A stretch of 64,000 nucleotides of DNA from an uncultured Roseobacter sp. (GCF_947499265.1 NZ_CANMNK010000010.1:1-64000); one strand, 5' to 3'. Shown: positions 11,296-20,700, numbered from the stretch's first letter. A program made the numbers and translations. Notes: a model not told the origin generated them from the letters alone.

Positions 11296-12417
11296 TCAGG
11301 GCTTGCGCGCGGTCAGAACCCGCGTGACGTAATTGCGCGCGGGGGCCGGGCTTTGGATGCCTTCAAACCCAGCCGCCGCGCAGAGATTGCCAATCTCATC
11401 CGCCGACCGCGCGCGACCCGTCTGCATCGCCAGCGTGTAGAAGGCAAAGTAGACATCGCCGGCGGCATCCGGCCTGGCACCGCCGCCCATGGGTTCGGAA
11501 ATGATCAGGCGTCCGCCCTTGGGCAATGCCGCGTAGACCGCGCTCAGCAGACCCGCCACGGTCTCATCCGCGTGATCATAAAGCACACGGATCAGGGAAA
11601 TTGCATCGGCCCCCTCGGGCAGTGCATCATCGCGAAACGAGCCGGGGTGGATCGTCACGCGATCACCCATCCCCGCCGCCGCAAAACGTGCCTGCGCCGA
11701 GGGCGTAACTTGTGGCAAATCAAAAAGGGTCATGCGCAACCCCGGTGTCGCCCGGCCCACCGCCTCCAGAAACGCGCCGGTGCCGCCCCCGATGTCCATC
11801 AGCTGGTGCACATCCTTGAACGAGACTGCGCGCAGCGTATCTTCGGCCACCAACCGCTGGCTCTGCGCCATCAGGTCGGAATAGGTTTCCGCCACACCCG
11901 GATCAATCTCGCCGCGCGCGCCAAACACATAGGGCCAGAATTCAGAGAGTTCGGTCCGCGCCGGTCCGCGCAGCAATCCAACCGGATCAGCCAGATCCGC
12001 ATAAAACGCGCGGTGATGCCGGATCATCGCCTCCAGCCCCGGCACACCCATCAAAGCGGCCCCCTTGCGCGCAAGGCCAAAGCGTCCCAAGCGGTCCCGC
12101 TTGAGGAGTTTCAGCGCCGCCGCCGCCTGCAGCAGGACCTGCATCCGCTCTGCCGGGACATCCGTGGCTCGCTCGAGTGTTTCCGCCGATTGAGGACCGG
12201 CCCGCAGGCGTCGGAAAATGTCGAGCTCGACCAAAGCCATCAGCACCTGGCTCTGCACGAAGCCCTGCACCACATCAAAAAGTGCGGCGCCATCCTTGCG
12301 GGCCTGACCGCGTGTGAGGGGGAATTTGCTGGCCCAGCTTTGGAAACCGGGGCGCGCGACCAACTGGTTCAGCCAGCCACCGCGCCATTTCGACACCTCG
12401 CTGGTGGCGTCAGACAT
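11296..12417 (-). CDS. crtF: Demethylspheroidene O-methyltransferase
   Basis: CrtF methylates the 1-hydroxyl group of demethylspheroidene, giving the methoxy end of spheroidene. The 373-residue protein has an N-terminal dimerisation region and a SAM-binding motif LMDIGGGTGAFLEAV, followed by FDLPQVTP and LIRVLYDHADE, typical of this methyltransferase group. The start is ATG 12417, overlapping the end of crtE by 8 nt (ATGTCTGA). It is downstream of crtE and upstream of bchC in the superoperon. Confidence 0.95.
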   Translation of the reverse strand: MSDATSEVSKWRGGWLNQLVARPGFQSWASKFPLTRGQARKDGAALFDVVQGFVQSQVLMALVELDIFRRLRAGPQSAETLERATDVPAERMQVLLQAAAALKLLKRDRLGRFGLARKGAALMGVPGLEAMIRHHRAFYADLADPVGLLRGPARTELSEFWPYVFGARGEIDPGVAETYSDLMAQSQRLVAEDTLRAVSFKDVHQLMDIGGGTGAFLEAVGRATPGLRMTLFDLPQVTPSAQARFAAAGMGDRVTIHPGSFRDDALPEGADAISLIRVLYDHADETVAGLLSAVYAALPKGGRLIISEPMGGGARPDAAGDVYFAFYTLAMQTGRARSADEIGNLCAAAGFEGIQSPAPARNYVTRVLTARKP

Positions 12418-13294
12418 TGCTGCGGGTCGCGCTGACATTTGGCGCAACGGGGGTCAGACGTTCGGCGTAGGTGCGCACCATCGCGGCGAGCTGTGCCTCG
12501 CCCGGACAGGACGGGATCGAGGCAATCGCGCCGCCCAGAATGTCCTTGAGCCGGGAAATCGCCCCCTGCACACCCAGCAGCGACACCGCATTGGGCCGCC
12601 CGTGCAGATCGTCCTGACCCACCGGCTTGCCCAGCGTTTCGGCGTCATAGAGCGCATCGCGCAGATCGTCGGCCACCTGAAAGGCCTCGCCAATGCGCGC
12701 GCCCAGTTCAAACCAAGGCTCGGCCTCCTGGCCCGCCGATACCGCGCCCATCTGCGTGGCGGCGATAAAGAGCGCGCCGGTCTTGGCCTGATGGTAGGCG
12801 GAAAGATCGATCTCCGTTTCGCTTTCCCAGCCTTGCCCGGCGCAGATCCCACCGGGCATGCCGGTGCGTTGCGCCAGAATCATAATCAGCTGCGCCACCC
12901 GCTCGGGTGCGATGGCGGAGTGCCGCGCCAGGGTTTCAAAGGCCAGCACAATCAGGCTGTCCCCCGTCAATACGGCCAATGGCTCAGAGTAAGCTCGGTG
13001 CACGGAAGGCTTGCCGCGCCTGATCTCGGCGTCGTCAAAACAGGGCAGATCGTCATGGACGAGGCTGGCGCAGTGGATCATCTCCAGCGCCGAGGCCGCC
13101 GCATCCGACAGCTTCGGCTGGTCATCACGGCACGCCATGGCGACCGACATCAGGATGGTGGGGCGAATGCGGGCACCGCCCGGGGCGGTTGCGTAACCCA
13201 GTGCCGAGGCCAGCCGCGGCGGCACAGCACCTCTGCCCTGCCCGACGGCCACTGCCGATGAAATTGCTGTCTCAATTCGGGTGCTCATGCCCAT
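12410..13294 (-). CDS. crtE: Geranylgeranyl diphosphate synthase
   Basis: CrtE builds C20 geranylgeranyl diphosphate, used for phytoene and for the bacteriochlorophyll tail. The 294-residue protein has the first aspartate-rich motif in HDDLPCFDD and the second in QVADDLRD, plus GGARIRPTILMS near the N-terminus. ATG 13294 has AAAGGAG 6 nt upstream. It is the first gene of the crtEF-bchCXYZ-puf unit and is divergent from crtD across a spacer with two PpsR boxes. Confidence 0.96.
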   Translation of the reverse strand: MGMSTRIETAISSAVAVGQGRGAVPPRLASALGYATAPGGARIRPTILMSVAMACRDDQPKLSDAAASALEMIHCASLVHDDLPCFDDAEIRRGKPSVHRAYSEPLAVLTGDSLIVLAFETLARHSAIAPERVAQLIMILAQRTGMPGGICAGQGWESETEIDLSAYHQAKTGALFIAATQMGAVSAGQEAEPWFELGARIGEAFQVADDLRDALYDAETLGKPVGQDDLHGRPNAVSLLGVQGAISRLKDILGGAIASIPSCPGEAQLAAMVRTYAERLTPVAPNVSATRSNV

Positions 13295-13318
13295 GCGAGG
13301 CTCCTTTCACCAGCAATG

Positions 13319-13336
13319 TGTCATTAATTTCCGACA
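13319..13336. promoter_or_regulatory. PpsR box 1 between crtE and crtD
   Basis: TGTCATTAATTTCCGACA matches TGTC-N10-GACA. It is in the 94-bp divergent spacer of crtE and crtD and can serve both. Confidence 0.85.
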
Positions 13337-13342
13337 CCAAAG

Positions 13343-13360
13343 TGTAAATCATACTGGACA
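13343..13360. promoter_or_regulatory. PpsR box 2 between crtE and crtD
   Basis: TGTAAATCATACTGGACA matches TGT-N12-ACA. It follows box 1 after 6 bp, the same tandem arrangement as upstream of bchC. Confidence 0.8.
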
Positions 13361-13388
13361 GTTTGCCGCTTCGAGTCAACAATCCCAT

Positions 13389-14939
13389 ATGGCGATTGCA
13401 AACCCTGCACATAGACCTCGGCGACCCTCCGCCATCGTGATTGGCGCAGGCATTGCCGGGCTGGCCGCTGCCCTGCGGTTGGCGCGGGGCGGTATGAAAG
13501 TGACCGTGCTGGAACGCCACGCCCACACCGGTGGCAAGATCAGAACCGTCGCCAGCCCAGCAGGACCAGTCGACGCGGGGCCGACCGTCCTGACCATGCG
13601 GCATGTTTTCGATGATCTCTTTGCAGCCGCCGGCGCGCGGCTCGACGATCATGTCACGTTGATCAAGCAGGACATTCTCGCGCGGCACTTCTGGTCTGAG
13701 GGCGGGCAACTGGACCTCTATGCAGATCTCGAGGCCAGCGTAGCGGCCATTTCCGATTTCGCCGGTAACAAAGCAGCGGATGAATTCCGCCAGTTCAACG
13801 CGCGCACAGATCGGTTGTTTCGCGCCTTTGACGCACCCATGATGCAGGCCGCAACGCCGCGGATGATGGAGCTGGTGGGCCATGTGCTGCGTCAGCCCGG
13901 CCTGATCCCCGCCATGGCCCCCCTCTCAACCCTGTCGCGCATGTTGGAACGGCAGTTCAGCGATCCCCGGCTGGCGCAGCTCTTTGGCCGCTATGCCACC
14001 TATGTCGGCGGGGCGCCTCACCTCAGCCCGGCACTCCTGTCGCTGATCTGGCAGGCCGAAGCCGCCGGGGTATGGGTGGTGAAGGGCGGGATGCATAAGC
14101 TGACCGAAGCGCTCACACAGCTCGCCATGGATCAGGGCGTTTCCCTGCGCACCAACACACATGTCGATAGGATCATCGTCAAAAATGGTACGGCGGCTGG
14201 TGTTGAGATGGACCATGGCACCACGATATCGGCGGATACGATCCTATATGCGGGCGATCCCTGCGCGCTGGCCACCGGCAGCATGGGCGACGATCTGAAG
14301 ATCGTGGCACCGCAAACGGCGACGCTGCCCCGCTCGTTCTCCGCCCGCGTCCATAGCTTCGCAGCGACCCCATCCGGGCCGGAACTGGCGCATCACAACG
14401 TGTTTTTCGCTGATGCACAGCGCTCTGAATTCGACGATCTTGTGGCAGGTCGCATGCCGCGAGATCCCACCTTGTATCTTTGTGCCGAGGACCGCGGACA
14501 AGGCACCCCGACACCCAAACTGGAACGCTTCGAGATCATCTCGAACGCACCCCCAACCGAAACCCACACCCCCCCAATGGATTTGGACAGATGGCATCAT
14601 CAGATCATGCAGAGGATGGCGGATTTCCGGGTGACTATGTCGCCGACCCCCACCCTCTCGACAATAACGACACCGCAACACTTCGCCGCGATGTTTCCCG
14701 AAACCCAGGGCGCGCTCTACGGCCAAAGCCCGCACGGGCTGACGGCCTCTCTCAAGCGGCCAACGGCGCGGACCCCGATAAAGGGCCTGTGGCTGGCGGG
14801 CGGCGGAACGCATCCGGGAGCGGGCGTGCCGATGGCGACCCTCTCCGCCCGGCACGCGGCAGAGGCGATCTTGAGCGGCCAAACTTCGACATCCACGTCG
14901 GCCCGAACGGCTATGCGTGGTGGTATGTCGACGGCCTGA
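13389..14939 (+). CDS. crtD: Hydroxyneurosporene/methoxyneurosporene desaturase
   Basis: CrtD introduces the C3,4 double bond in the spheroidene branch. The 516-residue flavoprotein has the dinucleotide-binding motif VIGAGIAGLAAALRLARGG near the N-terminus and the C-terminal LAGGGTHPGAGVPMATLSARHAAEAIL typical of CrtI/CrtD desaturases. I chose ATG 13389, which puts the FAD motif about 15 residues in; the longer open frame from 13281 overlaps crtE and the PpsR boxes. CrtD rather than CrtI is assigned because a better CrtI lies at 17.3-18.9 kb and crtC follows. Confidence 0.93.
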   Translation: MAIANPAHRPRRPSAIVIGAGIAGLAAALRLARGGMKVTVLERHAHTGGKIRTVASPAGPVDAGPTVLTMRHVFDDLFAAAGARLDDHVTLIKQDILARHFWSEGGQLDLYADLEASVAAISDFAGNKAADEFRQFNARTDRLFRAFDAPMMQAATPRMMELVGHVLRQPGLIPAMAPLSTLSRMLERQFSDPRLAQLFGRYATYVGGAPHLSPALLSLIWQAEAAGVWVVKGGMHKLTEALTQLAMDQGVSLRTNTHVDRIIVKNGTAAGVEMDHGTTISADTILYAGDPCALATGSMGDDLKIVAPQTATLPRSFSARVHSFAATPSGPELAHHNVFFADAQRSEFDDLVAGRMPRDPTLYLCAEDRGQGTPTPKLERFEIISNAPPTETHTPPMDLDRWHHQIMQRMADFRVTMSPTPTLSTITTPQHFAAMFPETQGALYGQSPHGLTASLKRPTARTPIKGLWLAGGGTHPGAGVPMATLSARHAAEAILSGQTSTSTSARTAMRGGMSTA

Positions 14940-15808
14940 GCGATTGCGGCACCCGCGCGGTTTCCGTCATCGGGTTCATCGGCTCAGTGTTCTCCCCCTG
15001 GTACCGCTGGTCCGGGCGCAAGAACCCGCAGGACCATGTGTGCATCAACGTGGCCACCTATGGCCCCGGCGGGCGGTTCACCATGACCGACCGGGGGGCC
15101 TCCGCGCTGCGCCAGACCAATTCGCGGTTTGAGGTCGGTCCTTCGATGATGCGATGGGACGGCGCAAATCTGATTGTCGACATCGACGAGGTGTCCGGGC
15201 CACCGCTGATCAACCGCATCCGGGGGCAGATCAGGGTCATCCCCTCCGCGCTGACCAATGTCGAACTGCCCCTGACCGAAGACAATGCGCATATCTGGCG
15301 CCCCTTCGCGCCGACCTCCCGGATCGAGGTCGCCATCGACCGGCCGGGATGGCAATGGGAGGGCACGGGCTATTTTGACGCCAATTTCGGCACGCGCGCG
15401 CTGGAAGAAGACTTCAGCTATTGGACCTGGGGGCGGTTTCATACCAAATCGGGCGCAACCTGTTTCTACGACGCCACGCGGCTGGATGGTTCGGAGCTTG
15501 CCGCGGCCTTCCAGTTTGACGCGCAGGGACATGCGCGTGCGATCCCCCTGCCCCCAAAGGCACGGCTGCCCCGCAGCCTCTGGGCGGTGAAGCGGGAAAC
15601 GCGGGCTGATGCGGGCTTCAGGCCCCGCCAAAAGCTCAACATGCTGGACGCGCCATTCTATTCCAGGTCCGCGGTGGAAACTCAGTTGAACGGTGAAAAG
15701 GTCACCGGCGTGCACGAAGCATTGGACCTGCGCCGCTTCCGCAATCCGCTGTTGAAACCGATGTTGGCCGTGCGGGTGCCGCGGCGCAAGACCTGGCAAT
15801 TCGACTGA
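14789..15808 (+). CDS. crtC: Hydroxyneurosporene synthase (carotenoid 1,2-hydratase)
   Basis: CrtC hydrates the C1,2 double bond of neurosporene-type carotenoids. The conserved region starts GYAWWYVDGLSD and continues IGFIGSVFSPWYRWSGRKNPQDHVCINVATYGPGGRF. The start is uncertain: no ATG lies near the conserved N-terminus. GTG 14789, inside the 3' end of crtD, is the nearest ordinary start and gives 339 residues; the frame stays open to ATG 14480. Either way crtC overlaps crtD by at least 150 bp in another frame. Confidence 0.88.
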   Translation: MAGGRRNASGSGRADGDPLRPARGRGDLERPNFDIHVGPNGYAWWYVDGLSDCGTRAVSVIGFIGSVFSPWYRWSGRKNPQDHVCINVATYGPGGRFTMTDRGASALRQTNSRFEVGPSMMRWDGANLIVDIDEVSGPPLINRIRGQIRVIPSALTNVELPLTEDNAHIWRPFAPTSRIEVAIDRPGWQWEGTGYFDANFGTRALEEDFSYWTWGRFHTKSGATCFYDATRLDGSELAAAFQFDAQGHARAIPLPPKARLPRSLWAVKRETRADAGFRPRQKLNMLDAPFYSRSAVETQLNGEKVTGVHEALDLRRFRNPLLKPMLAVRVPRRKTWQFD

Positions 15809-15809
15809 T

Positions 15810-16301
15810 CTAGGACGGTGCCGGGGGCGGGTGCCGCGCCACGTCGGGGTTCAACCACCAGACGCCCGCATTCAGCGCCGCCGCAATCGTGACCCAGAGC
15901 AGATAGGGCGCAAAGAGCAGGCCTGCGAGCCAGTCCAGCTGCCACATCGACAGCATTGCGCTGAGTACGGCGAGCCAGAGGAATGATACCACGGCCATGC
16001 CGAGCCGGATATTTTTCAGACCAAAGAAAACCGGGGTCCACAGGCCGTTCAGCGAAATCTGGAACGCCCAGAAGGCCATGGCGATGCCGTTGCCCGCCAG
16101 CATGGCAATCCGGGCCCCGGCGATGGACATGCATACGTAAAGCACCATCCATGTGACCGGAAACACCCAGTCCGGCGGCGTGAACCAGGGCTTGTTGAGC
16201 GCGCGGTACCAGGACCCCGGCGCGAAAAGGCCGCCCGTGACACCCGCCGCGAGGCAGGCGGCCAAAAACACACAGAATAAGAGCCAGAAAGTAGGCATCA
16301 T
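15810..16301 (-). CDS. tspO: TspO/MBR-family tryptophan-rich sensory protein
   Basis: TspO is an outer-membrane or membrane protein that binds porphyrins; in Rhodobacter it lowers photosynthesis gene expression in oxygen. The 163-residue product has five hydrophobic segments and the signature residues WYRALNKPWFTPPDWVFPVTW and the tryptophan-rich later helices. Its ATG overlaps the crtB stop (TGATG), so it is the last gene of crtI-crtB-tspO. It converges on crtC with a 1-bp gap. Confidence 0.95.
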   Translation of the reverse strand: MMPTFWLLFCVFLAACLAAGVTGGLFAPGSWYRALNKPWFTPPDWVFPVTWMVLYVCMSIAGARIAMLAGNGIAMAFWAFQISLNGLWTPVFFGLKNIRLGMAVVSFLWLAVLSAMLSMWQLDWLAGLLFAPYLLWVTIAAALNAGVWWLNPDVARHPPPAPS

Positions 16302-17335
16302 GACATCTCCACGCGTTGCCCGGTGCGGTGTGCCCGCTGCGCCTGCCGCCGCTGCTCCAACGTGCTTAGAACCGAAATCAGCGCATCACTACGCGAGGAT
16401 TTCACAGGGCCGGCAGCGGCGGCATCGACCAGAAACCGCACCTCCGCCAAGGGCTGCGCATAAAGGACCGCAGAGCGCGGCATGATCATGCTGGCCGCGC
16501 TCAGCAGCATCGATTGCCCCAGCCATCCGATCTTTTGCACCTTGCTGGTGCGCGCGCGGGCGGAAATGGAATCGTATCCCATCGCCGTCAGTTGCCCGCC
16601 AATCCCTGCATAAATGAAACGCGCGCCATAGATGCCGGGACGGCAGCGGCGCGGCAAGGCGCCGACACCGGCCTCGGACCGGATGTAAAGCCTATTGGCC
16701 TCCATCACCAGGCGTTTGACCATCATGCGGATGGCCTTGGCCGGTTTCGGATTATCCAGAAACGCCTCGACATCGATGCCTGCCGCCTCCAGCCAATCCG
16801 TCGGCAGATAGATGCGTTTTTCCAAGGCGTCCTCGCCGACATCCCGCGCAATATTGGTCAGCTGCATGGCAACCCCAAGATCACAGGCCCGCGCCAGCGC
16901 ATCCGCATCGCGGACCCGCATCAGGACACACATCATCGCGCCCACCGCCGAGGCAACGCGCGCGGAATAATCCCGCACGCCTGAAAGCGTCTGATAGCGC
17001 CGCCCCTCGGCGTCCCAGGCGAGCCCCTCCAGCAAAGCATCCGGCAGGGCGCGGGGCATCTCGAAATCCTCGACAATGGCGGCAAAGGCCCGGTCTGGCG
17101 CCGCGTCATTGGGACGTCCGGCATAGACCGCATCCAGCCGGTCGCGCAGGCGCAGCACCGCCTCCGCCTTTTCGGCTTTCAGATCCACTTCGTCATCCGC
17201 CAGACGGCAAAATGCATAAAGCGCCAGCGCCGGGTCACGCACCCGCGCGGGCAGCAGCTTTGACGCCGCATGAAAGGACAGGGAGCCATGACGGATCGCC
17301 TCGCGGCAATGCTCCAGATCATCCGCGGCTATCAT
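16298..17335 (-). CDS. crtB: Phytoene synthase
   Basis: CrtB joins two geranylgeranyl diphosphates head to head into phytoene. The 345-residue protein carries the squalene/phytoene synthase motifs: YAFCRLADDEVD, RRYQTLSGVRDYSARVASAVG and the second aspartate-rich region LTNIARDVGEDA. Its ATG overlaps the crtI stop (ATGA), so the two are coupled. Confidence 0.96.
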   Translation of the reverse strand: MIAADDLEHCREAIRHGSLSFHAASKLLPARVRDPALALYAFCRLADDEVDLKAEKAEAVLRLRDRLDAVYAGRPNDAAPDRAFAAIVEDFEMPRALPDALLEGLAWDAEGRRYQTLSGVRDYSARVASAVGAMMCVLMRVRDADALARACDLGVAMQLTNIARDVGEDALEKRIYLPTDWLEAAGIDVEAFLDNPKPAKAIRMMVKRLVMEANRLYIRSEAGVGALPRRCRPGIYGARFIYAGIGGQLTAMGYDSISARARTSKVQKIGWLGQSMLLSAASMIMPRSAVLYAQPLAEVRFLVDAAAAGPVKSSRSDALISVLSTLEQRRQAQRAHRTGQRVEMS

Positions 17336-18876
17336 CTCACGCCCTCCACGTCCGGCACCAGCGTGCTCAGAACTTCCGCCGTTGAAATCACCCCCGGCAC
17401 GCCCGCCCCGGGATGGGTGCCCGCCCCCACAAGATAAAGGCCCTTCGCCTCTTCGGAGACATTATGCGGCCGGAACCACGCACTTTGCAGAATGCGCGGT
17501 TCGATGGAAAATCCAGACCCATAGGGGCTAAGGTACCGGTCGCGGAAGGTTTCAGGCGTAAACACGACCTCGGTGCTGATTTTCTCGCCCAATCCGGGCA
17601 GCAGCTGATCCTCCAGCACCTGTAGCATCTTGGCTTTGTAGCGCGGCTCTTCCACCGCCCAATCGACCCCGTTGTCGTGACCCAGATGCGGCACCGGGCT
17701 CAGCACGTAGAAACTGTCATCCCCCGCCGGCGCGACGGAGGGGTCCGTGACGGAGGGCCGGTGCACATAGAGGCTCATATCGTCACACAGCTTGCCCTTG
17801 ATGAAGATATCCTTGAGCAATCCGGTGTAGCGCGGCCCGTTCAGGATGGTGTGATGACCCACGTCCGGCCACTCGTGCGCTGTGCCCTTGGTGCCGAAAT
17901 ACCAGACAAAGAGACTCATCGAATACCGTGTGCGTGCCAGTCTTTTGGGCGTCCAGCGTCGCCGCTGGTGGTTGCGCAGCAGGGTGTTGTAGGTATGGCC
18001 CGAATCCGCATTGGACACGACCACATCCGCGCCCATCTCCAGACCGGAGGCCAGTTTTACACCGGTCACGGCCCCCTTATGCACGACGATTTCATCCACT
18101 TCCGTGTCCATCAAAAGCGCACCACCCTGATCCTCGATCACATCCGCCATCGCGCGCGCCATGCCGGCCAGACCGCCCATGGCGTAGTGCACGCCGAATT
18201 CCTTTTCGAGATAGGCGACCAGGATATACATCGAGGTCACGTGCAGCGGGTCACCGCCAATGAACAGCGGGTGAAAGCTCAGCGCCATCCGCAGTTTTTC
18301 GTCTTTCACACGGGCCGCGGCATGGGCATAGACCGACCGGTCCGCGCGCAGCATCGCAAAGGTCGGCAGCACCTTGATCAGCTCCCAGAGCTGATGCATT
18401 GACCGCCGCCCCAGATCCTCGAACCCGAACCAGTAGCGTTTGGCACTGTCGTCGAGGAACTTTTCAAAGCCCGCCACGTCGCCCGGCGCCAGCCTGGCCA
18501 CCTCCGCGCGCAGTTTCTCGGTGTCCTGCTGGGCCACGAACCGCGTGCCATCCAGCCATCGGATTTCGTAGAAGGGATCAAGCGCTTTCAGCGTCACATC
18601 CGCATCAAAATCACGCCCGCAGGCGGCCCAAAGCTCCCGGTAAAGCTGCGGCACCGTCACAATTGTGGGCCCCAGATCGAAACGGTGGCCGTCCTGCCAG
18701 ATGGCTGATCCCCGCCCGCCGGGCACGTCAAGCTTGTCGATCACGGTCACCCGGTAGCCCTTCACGCCCAGCCGCATCGCGGCCGCCAGACCCCCCAGCC
18801 CGGCGCCGATTACGATCGCCCGGTTGCGCGGCCCGTCGCCGGTGCCGACAGATTCGATAGGATCCACACGTGTCAT
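17332..18876 (-). CDS. crtI: Phytoene desaturase
   Basis: CrtI desaturates phytoene, in this branch to neurosporene (three steps). The 514-residue flavoprotein has an N-terminal VIGAGLGGLAAAMRLGVKGY nucleotide-binding motif, DVPGGRGSAIWQDGHRFDLGPTIVT, and the C-terminal YLVGAGTHPGAGVPGVISTAEVL signature. ATG 18876 follows an in-frame GTG (18879); no clear ribosome site decides between them. It is divergent from crtA across a spacer with two PpsR boxes. Confidence 0.96.
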   Translation of the reverse strand: MTRVDPIESVGTGDGPRNRAIVIGAGLGGLAAAMRLGVKGYRVTVIDKLDVPGGRGSAIWQDGHRFDLGPTIVTVPQLYRELWAACGRDFDADVTLKALDPFYEIRWLDGTRFVAQQDTEKLRAEVARLAPGDVAGFEKFLDDSAKRYWFGFEDLGRRSMHQLWELIKVLPTFAMLRADRSVYAHAAARVKDEKLRMALSFHPLFIGGDPLHVTSMYILVAYLEKEFGVHYAMGGLAGMARAMADVIEDQGGALLMDTEVDEIVVHKGAVTGVKLASGLEMGADVVVSNADSGHTYNTLLRNHQRRRWTPKRLARTRYSMSLFVWYFGTKGTAHEWPDVGHHTILNGPRYTGLLKDIFIKGKLCDDMSLYVHRPSVTDPSVAPAGDDSFYVLSPVPHLGHDNGVDWAVEEPRYKAKMLQVLEDQLLPGLGEKISTEVVFTPETFRDRYLSPYGSGFSIEPRILQSAWFRPHNVSEEAKGLYLVGAGTHPGAGVPGVISTAEVLSTLVPDVEGVR

Positions 18877-18895
18877 CACTTTCGTACAGTAGATG

Positions 18896-18913
18896 TGTCC
18901 AGTTCACTTGACA
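18896..18913. promoter_or_regulatory. PpsR box 1 between crtI and crtA
   Basis: TGTCCAGTTCACTTGACA matches TGTC-N10-GACA. It is 20 bp upstream of the crtI start. Confidence 0.85.
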
Positions 18914-18942
18914 ATTGTGTTCTTTCCATTCGGTGATTTGCA

Positions 18943-18960
18943 TGTCAGACTTAGTTGACA
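18943..18960. promoter_or_regulatory. PpsR box 2 between crtI and crtA
   Basis: TGTCAGACTTAGTTGACA matches TGTC-N10-GACA. It ends 22 bp before the crtA start. With box 1 it brackets the divergent promoter region. Confidence 0.85.
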
Positions 18961-18982
18961 CTTCAGAACACATCCGTGCGCA

Positions 18983-19699
18983 ATGACCGAGACACCCGTT
19001 GTATCTTTGAGCTTTTTTCGCTTTGCCCGGCCCACGGCGCGGCTGTGGGCTTTGGCGATGATGGGCGCGGCGCGTTTCGCCCTGCCAAAGGTGCCCGGCA
19101 TCGGCTTCTGGAAGCTTTGCGGCTCCGGCACGGGCGAGGGCTTCACCCCCCTGCCCAATACCGGCGTCTATGCGATCCTGGCAAGCTGGCCCGATGAACC
19201 AACGGCGCGACAGCAAACCACCCAGGCCAGCATATACAACCGCTACCGCGCGCGGGCCGTCGAAGATTGGACGATCTATCTGGAAACAACATCCGCACGC
19301 GGCAACTGGTCCGGGCGGATGCCTTTCCATGCCACCGACAAGTCACCGCAGGGGCCCCTCGCCGCCCTGACACGCGCGACGGTCAAACCATCCGTCACCG
19401 TCAAATTCTGGAAACGTGTGCCGGACATCAGCCGCATGATCGGATCGGATCGAAATGTGGCGTTCAAAATCGGCATCGGCGAGGTGCCCCTGCTGCACCA
19501 GATCACGTTTTCGATCTGGCCAAATGCCGCCGCGATGGCCGGATTTGCCCGCACCAACGGCCCGCATGCCGCCGCCATTCAGGCAGTGCGCGAGGGCAAC
19601 TGGTTTTCCGAAGAACTCTACGCCCGTTTCGCCATTCTGGGAGAATCGGGATCCTGGGGCGGAAAGAGCCCCCTCGACGCATTGGATCTGACTGCATGA
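18983..19699 (+). CDS. crtA: Spheroidene monooxygenase
   Basis: CrtA adds the keto group that turns spheroidene into spheroidenone, the red carotenoid of aerobically grown cells. The 238-residue product has the family stretches VVSLSFFRFARPTARLWALAMMGAARFALPKVPGIGFWKLCGSGTGEGF and VAFKIGIGEVPLLHQITFSIWP. It is the first gene of crtA-bchI-bchD-bchO; its stop overlaps the bchI start. The start at ATG 18983 has only a weak ribosome site. Confidence 0.94.
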   Translation: MTETPVVSLSFFRFARPTARLWALAMMGAARFALPKVPGIGFWKLCGSGTGEGFTPLPNTGVYAILASWPDEPTARQQTTQASIYNRYRARAVEDWTIYLETTSARGNWSGRMPFHATDKSPQGPLAALTRATVKPSVTVKFWKRVPDISRMIGSDRNVAFKIGIGEVPLLHQITFSIWPNAAAMAGFARTNGPHAAAIQAVREGNWFSEELYARFAILGESGSWGGKSPLDALDLTA

Positions 19700-20700
19700 A
19701 GACCCCCTTCCCTTTCTCCGCCATCGTCGGTCAACACGCGATGAAGCAGGCGATGATCCTGACGGCTGTGGACCCCGGCATCGGTGGCGTTCTGGTCTTT
19801 GGCGATCGTGGCACGGGCAAATCCACCGCCGTGCGTGCGCTCGCCGCCCTGCTGCCGCCCATTCGCATGGTTGAAACCTGCCCGGTGAACTCCCCCAAAA
19901 GCACAGAATGCCCCGATTGGGCCGAGTTAGGCTCGAAAAAACTGGTCTCGCGCCCTACCCCGGTGATCGATCTGCCGCTGGGGGCGACCGAAGACCGGGT
20001 TGTGGGCGCTTTGGACATCGAACGCGCGCTGACACGGGGCGAAAAGGCGTTTGAGCCAGGGCTGCTGGCGCGCGCCAACCGCGGCTACCTCTACATCGAT
20101 GAGGTCAACCTGCTGGAAGATCACATCGTAGATCTGCTGCTGGACGTCGCGCAATCCGGGGAAAATGTCGTGGAACGCGAGGGCCTCTCGATCCGGCACC
20201 CGGCGCGTTTTGTGCTGGTCGGTTCTGGCAACCCCGAAGAAGGCGAATTGCGCCCACAACTGCTCGACCGTTTCGGGCTTTCCGTGGAGGTGCGCTCGCC
20301 AAATGACGTGGCCGAGCGGGTCGAGGTGATCAAACGGCGCGATGCGTTCGAGAGCGATCACGCGGCCTTCATGGCGCATTATGAGGCCGAGGATACCAAG
20401 GTGCGGGAGACCATTCTGAAAGCCCGCAAGCGCCTGCCGAAAATCAGCACACCCGCTTCCATTCTGGAAGACTGCGCCACGCTCTGCATTGCGCTCGGCT
20501 CCGACGGATTGCGCGGCGAATTGACCCTGTTGCGCACCGCGCGCGCGCTGGCCGCCTATCAAGGCAAAAGAAAACTCAGCCGGGATCATCTGCGGGAGGT
20601 TGCCCCCTCCGCCCTCTCACACCGCCTGCGCCGGGACCCGCTGGACGAAGCAGGCTCCGGCACCCGCGTGATGCGCACGGTGGCGGAGGTGCTGGGGTGA
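19696..20700 (+). CDS. bchI: Magnesium chelatase subunit I
   Basis: BchI is the AAA+ ATPase subunit of Mg-chelatase, which inserts magnesium into protoporphyrin IX. From ATG 19696 the product is 334 residues. The Walker A motif GDRGTGKS is at residues 36-43 and the Walker B region is GYLYIDEVNLLEDH; SGNPEEGELRPQLLDRFGL carries sensor and arginine-finger residues. The start overlaps the crtA stop (ATGA) and the end overlaps bchD by 4 nt, so the unit is coupled. Confidence 0.97.
   Translation: MKTPFPFSAIVGQHAMKQAMILTAVDPGIGGVLVFGDRGTGKSTAVRALAALLPPIRMVETCPVNSPKSTECPDWAELGSKKLVSRPTPVIDLPLGATEDRVVGALDIERALTRGEKAFEPGLLARANRGYLYIDEVNLLEDHIVDLLLDVAQSGENVVEREGLSIRHPARFVLVGSGNPEEGELRPQLLDRFGLSVEVRSPNDVAERVEVIKRRDAFESDHAAFMAHYEAEDTKVRETILKARKRLPKISTPASILEDCATLCIALGSDGLRGELTLLRTARALAAYQGKRKLSRDHLREVAPSALSHRLRRDPLDEAGSGTRVMRTVAEVLG

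Noticed and set aside
14480-14788. Long N-terminal extension of crtC from ATG 14480
   Set aside because: The extra 103 residues are the shifted-frame reading of crtD, rich in Arg, Pro and Gly, and match no CrtC region.
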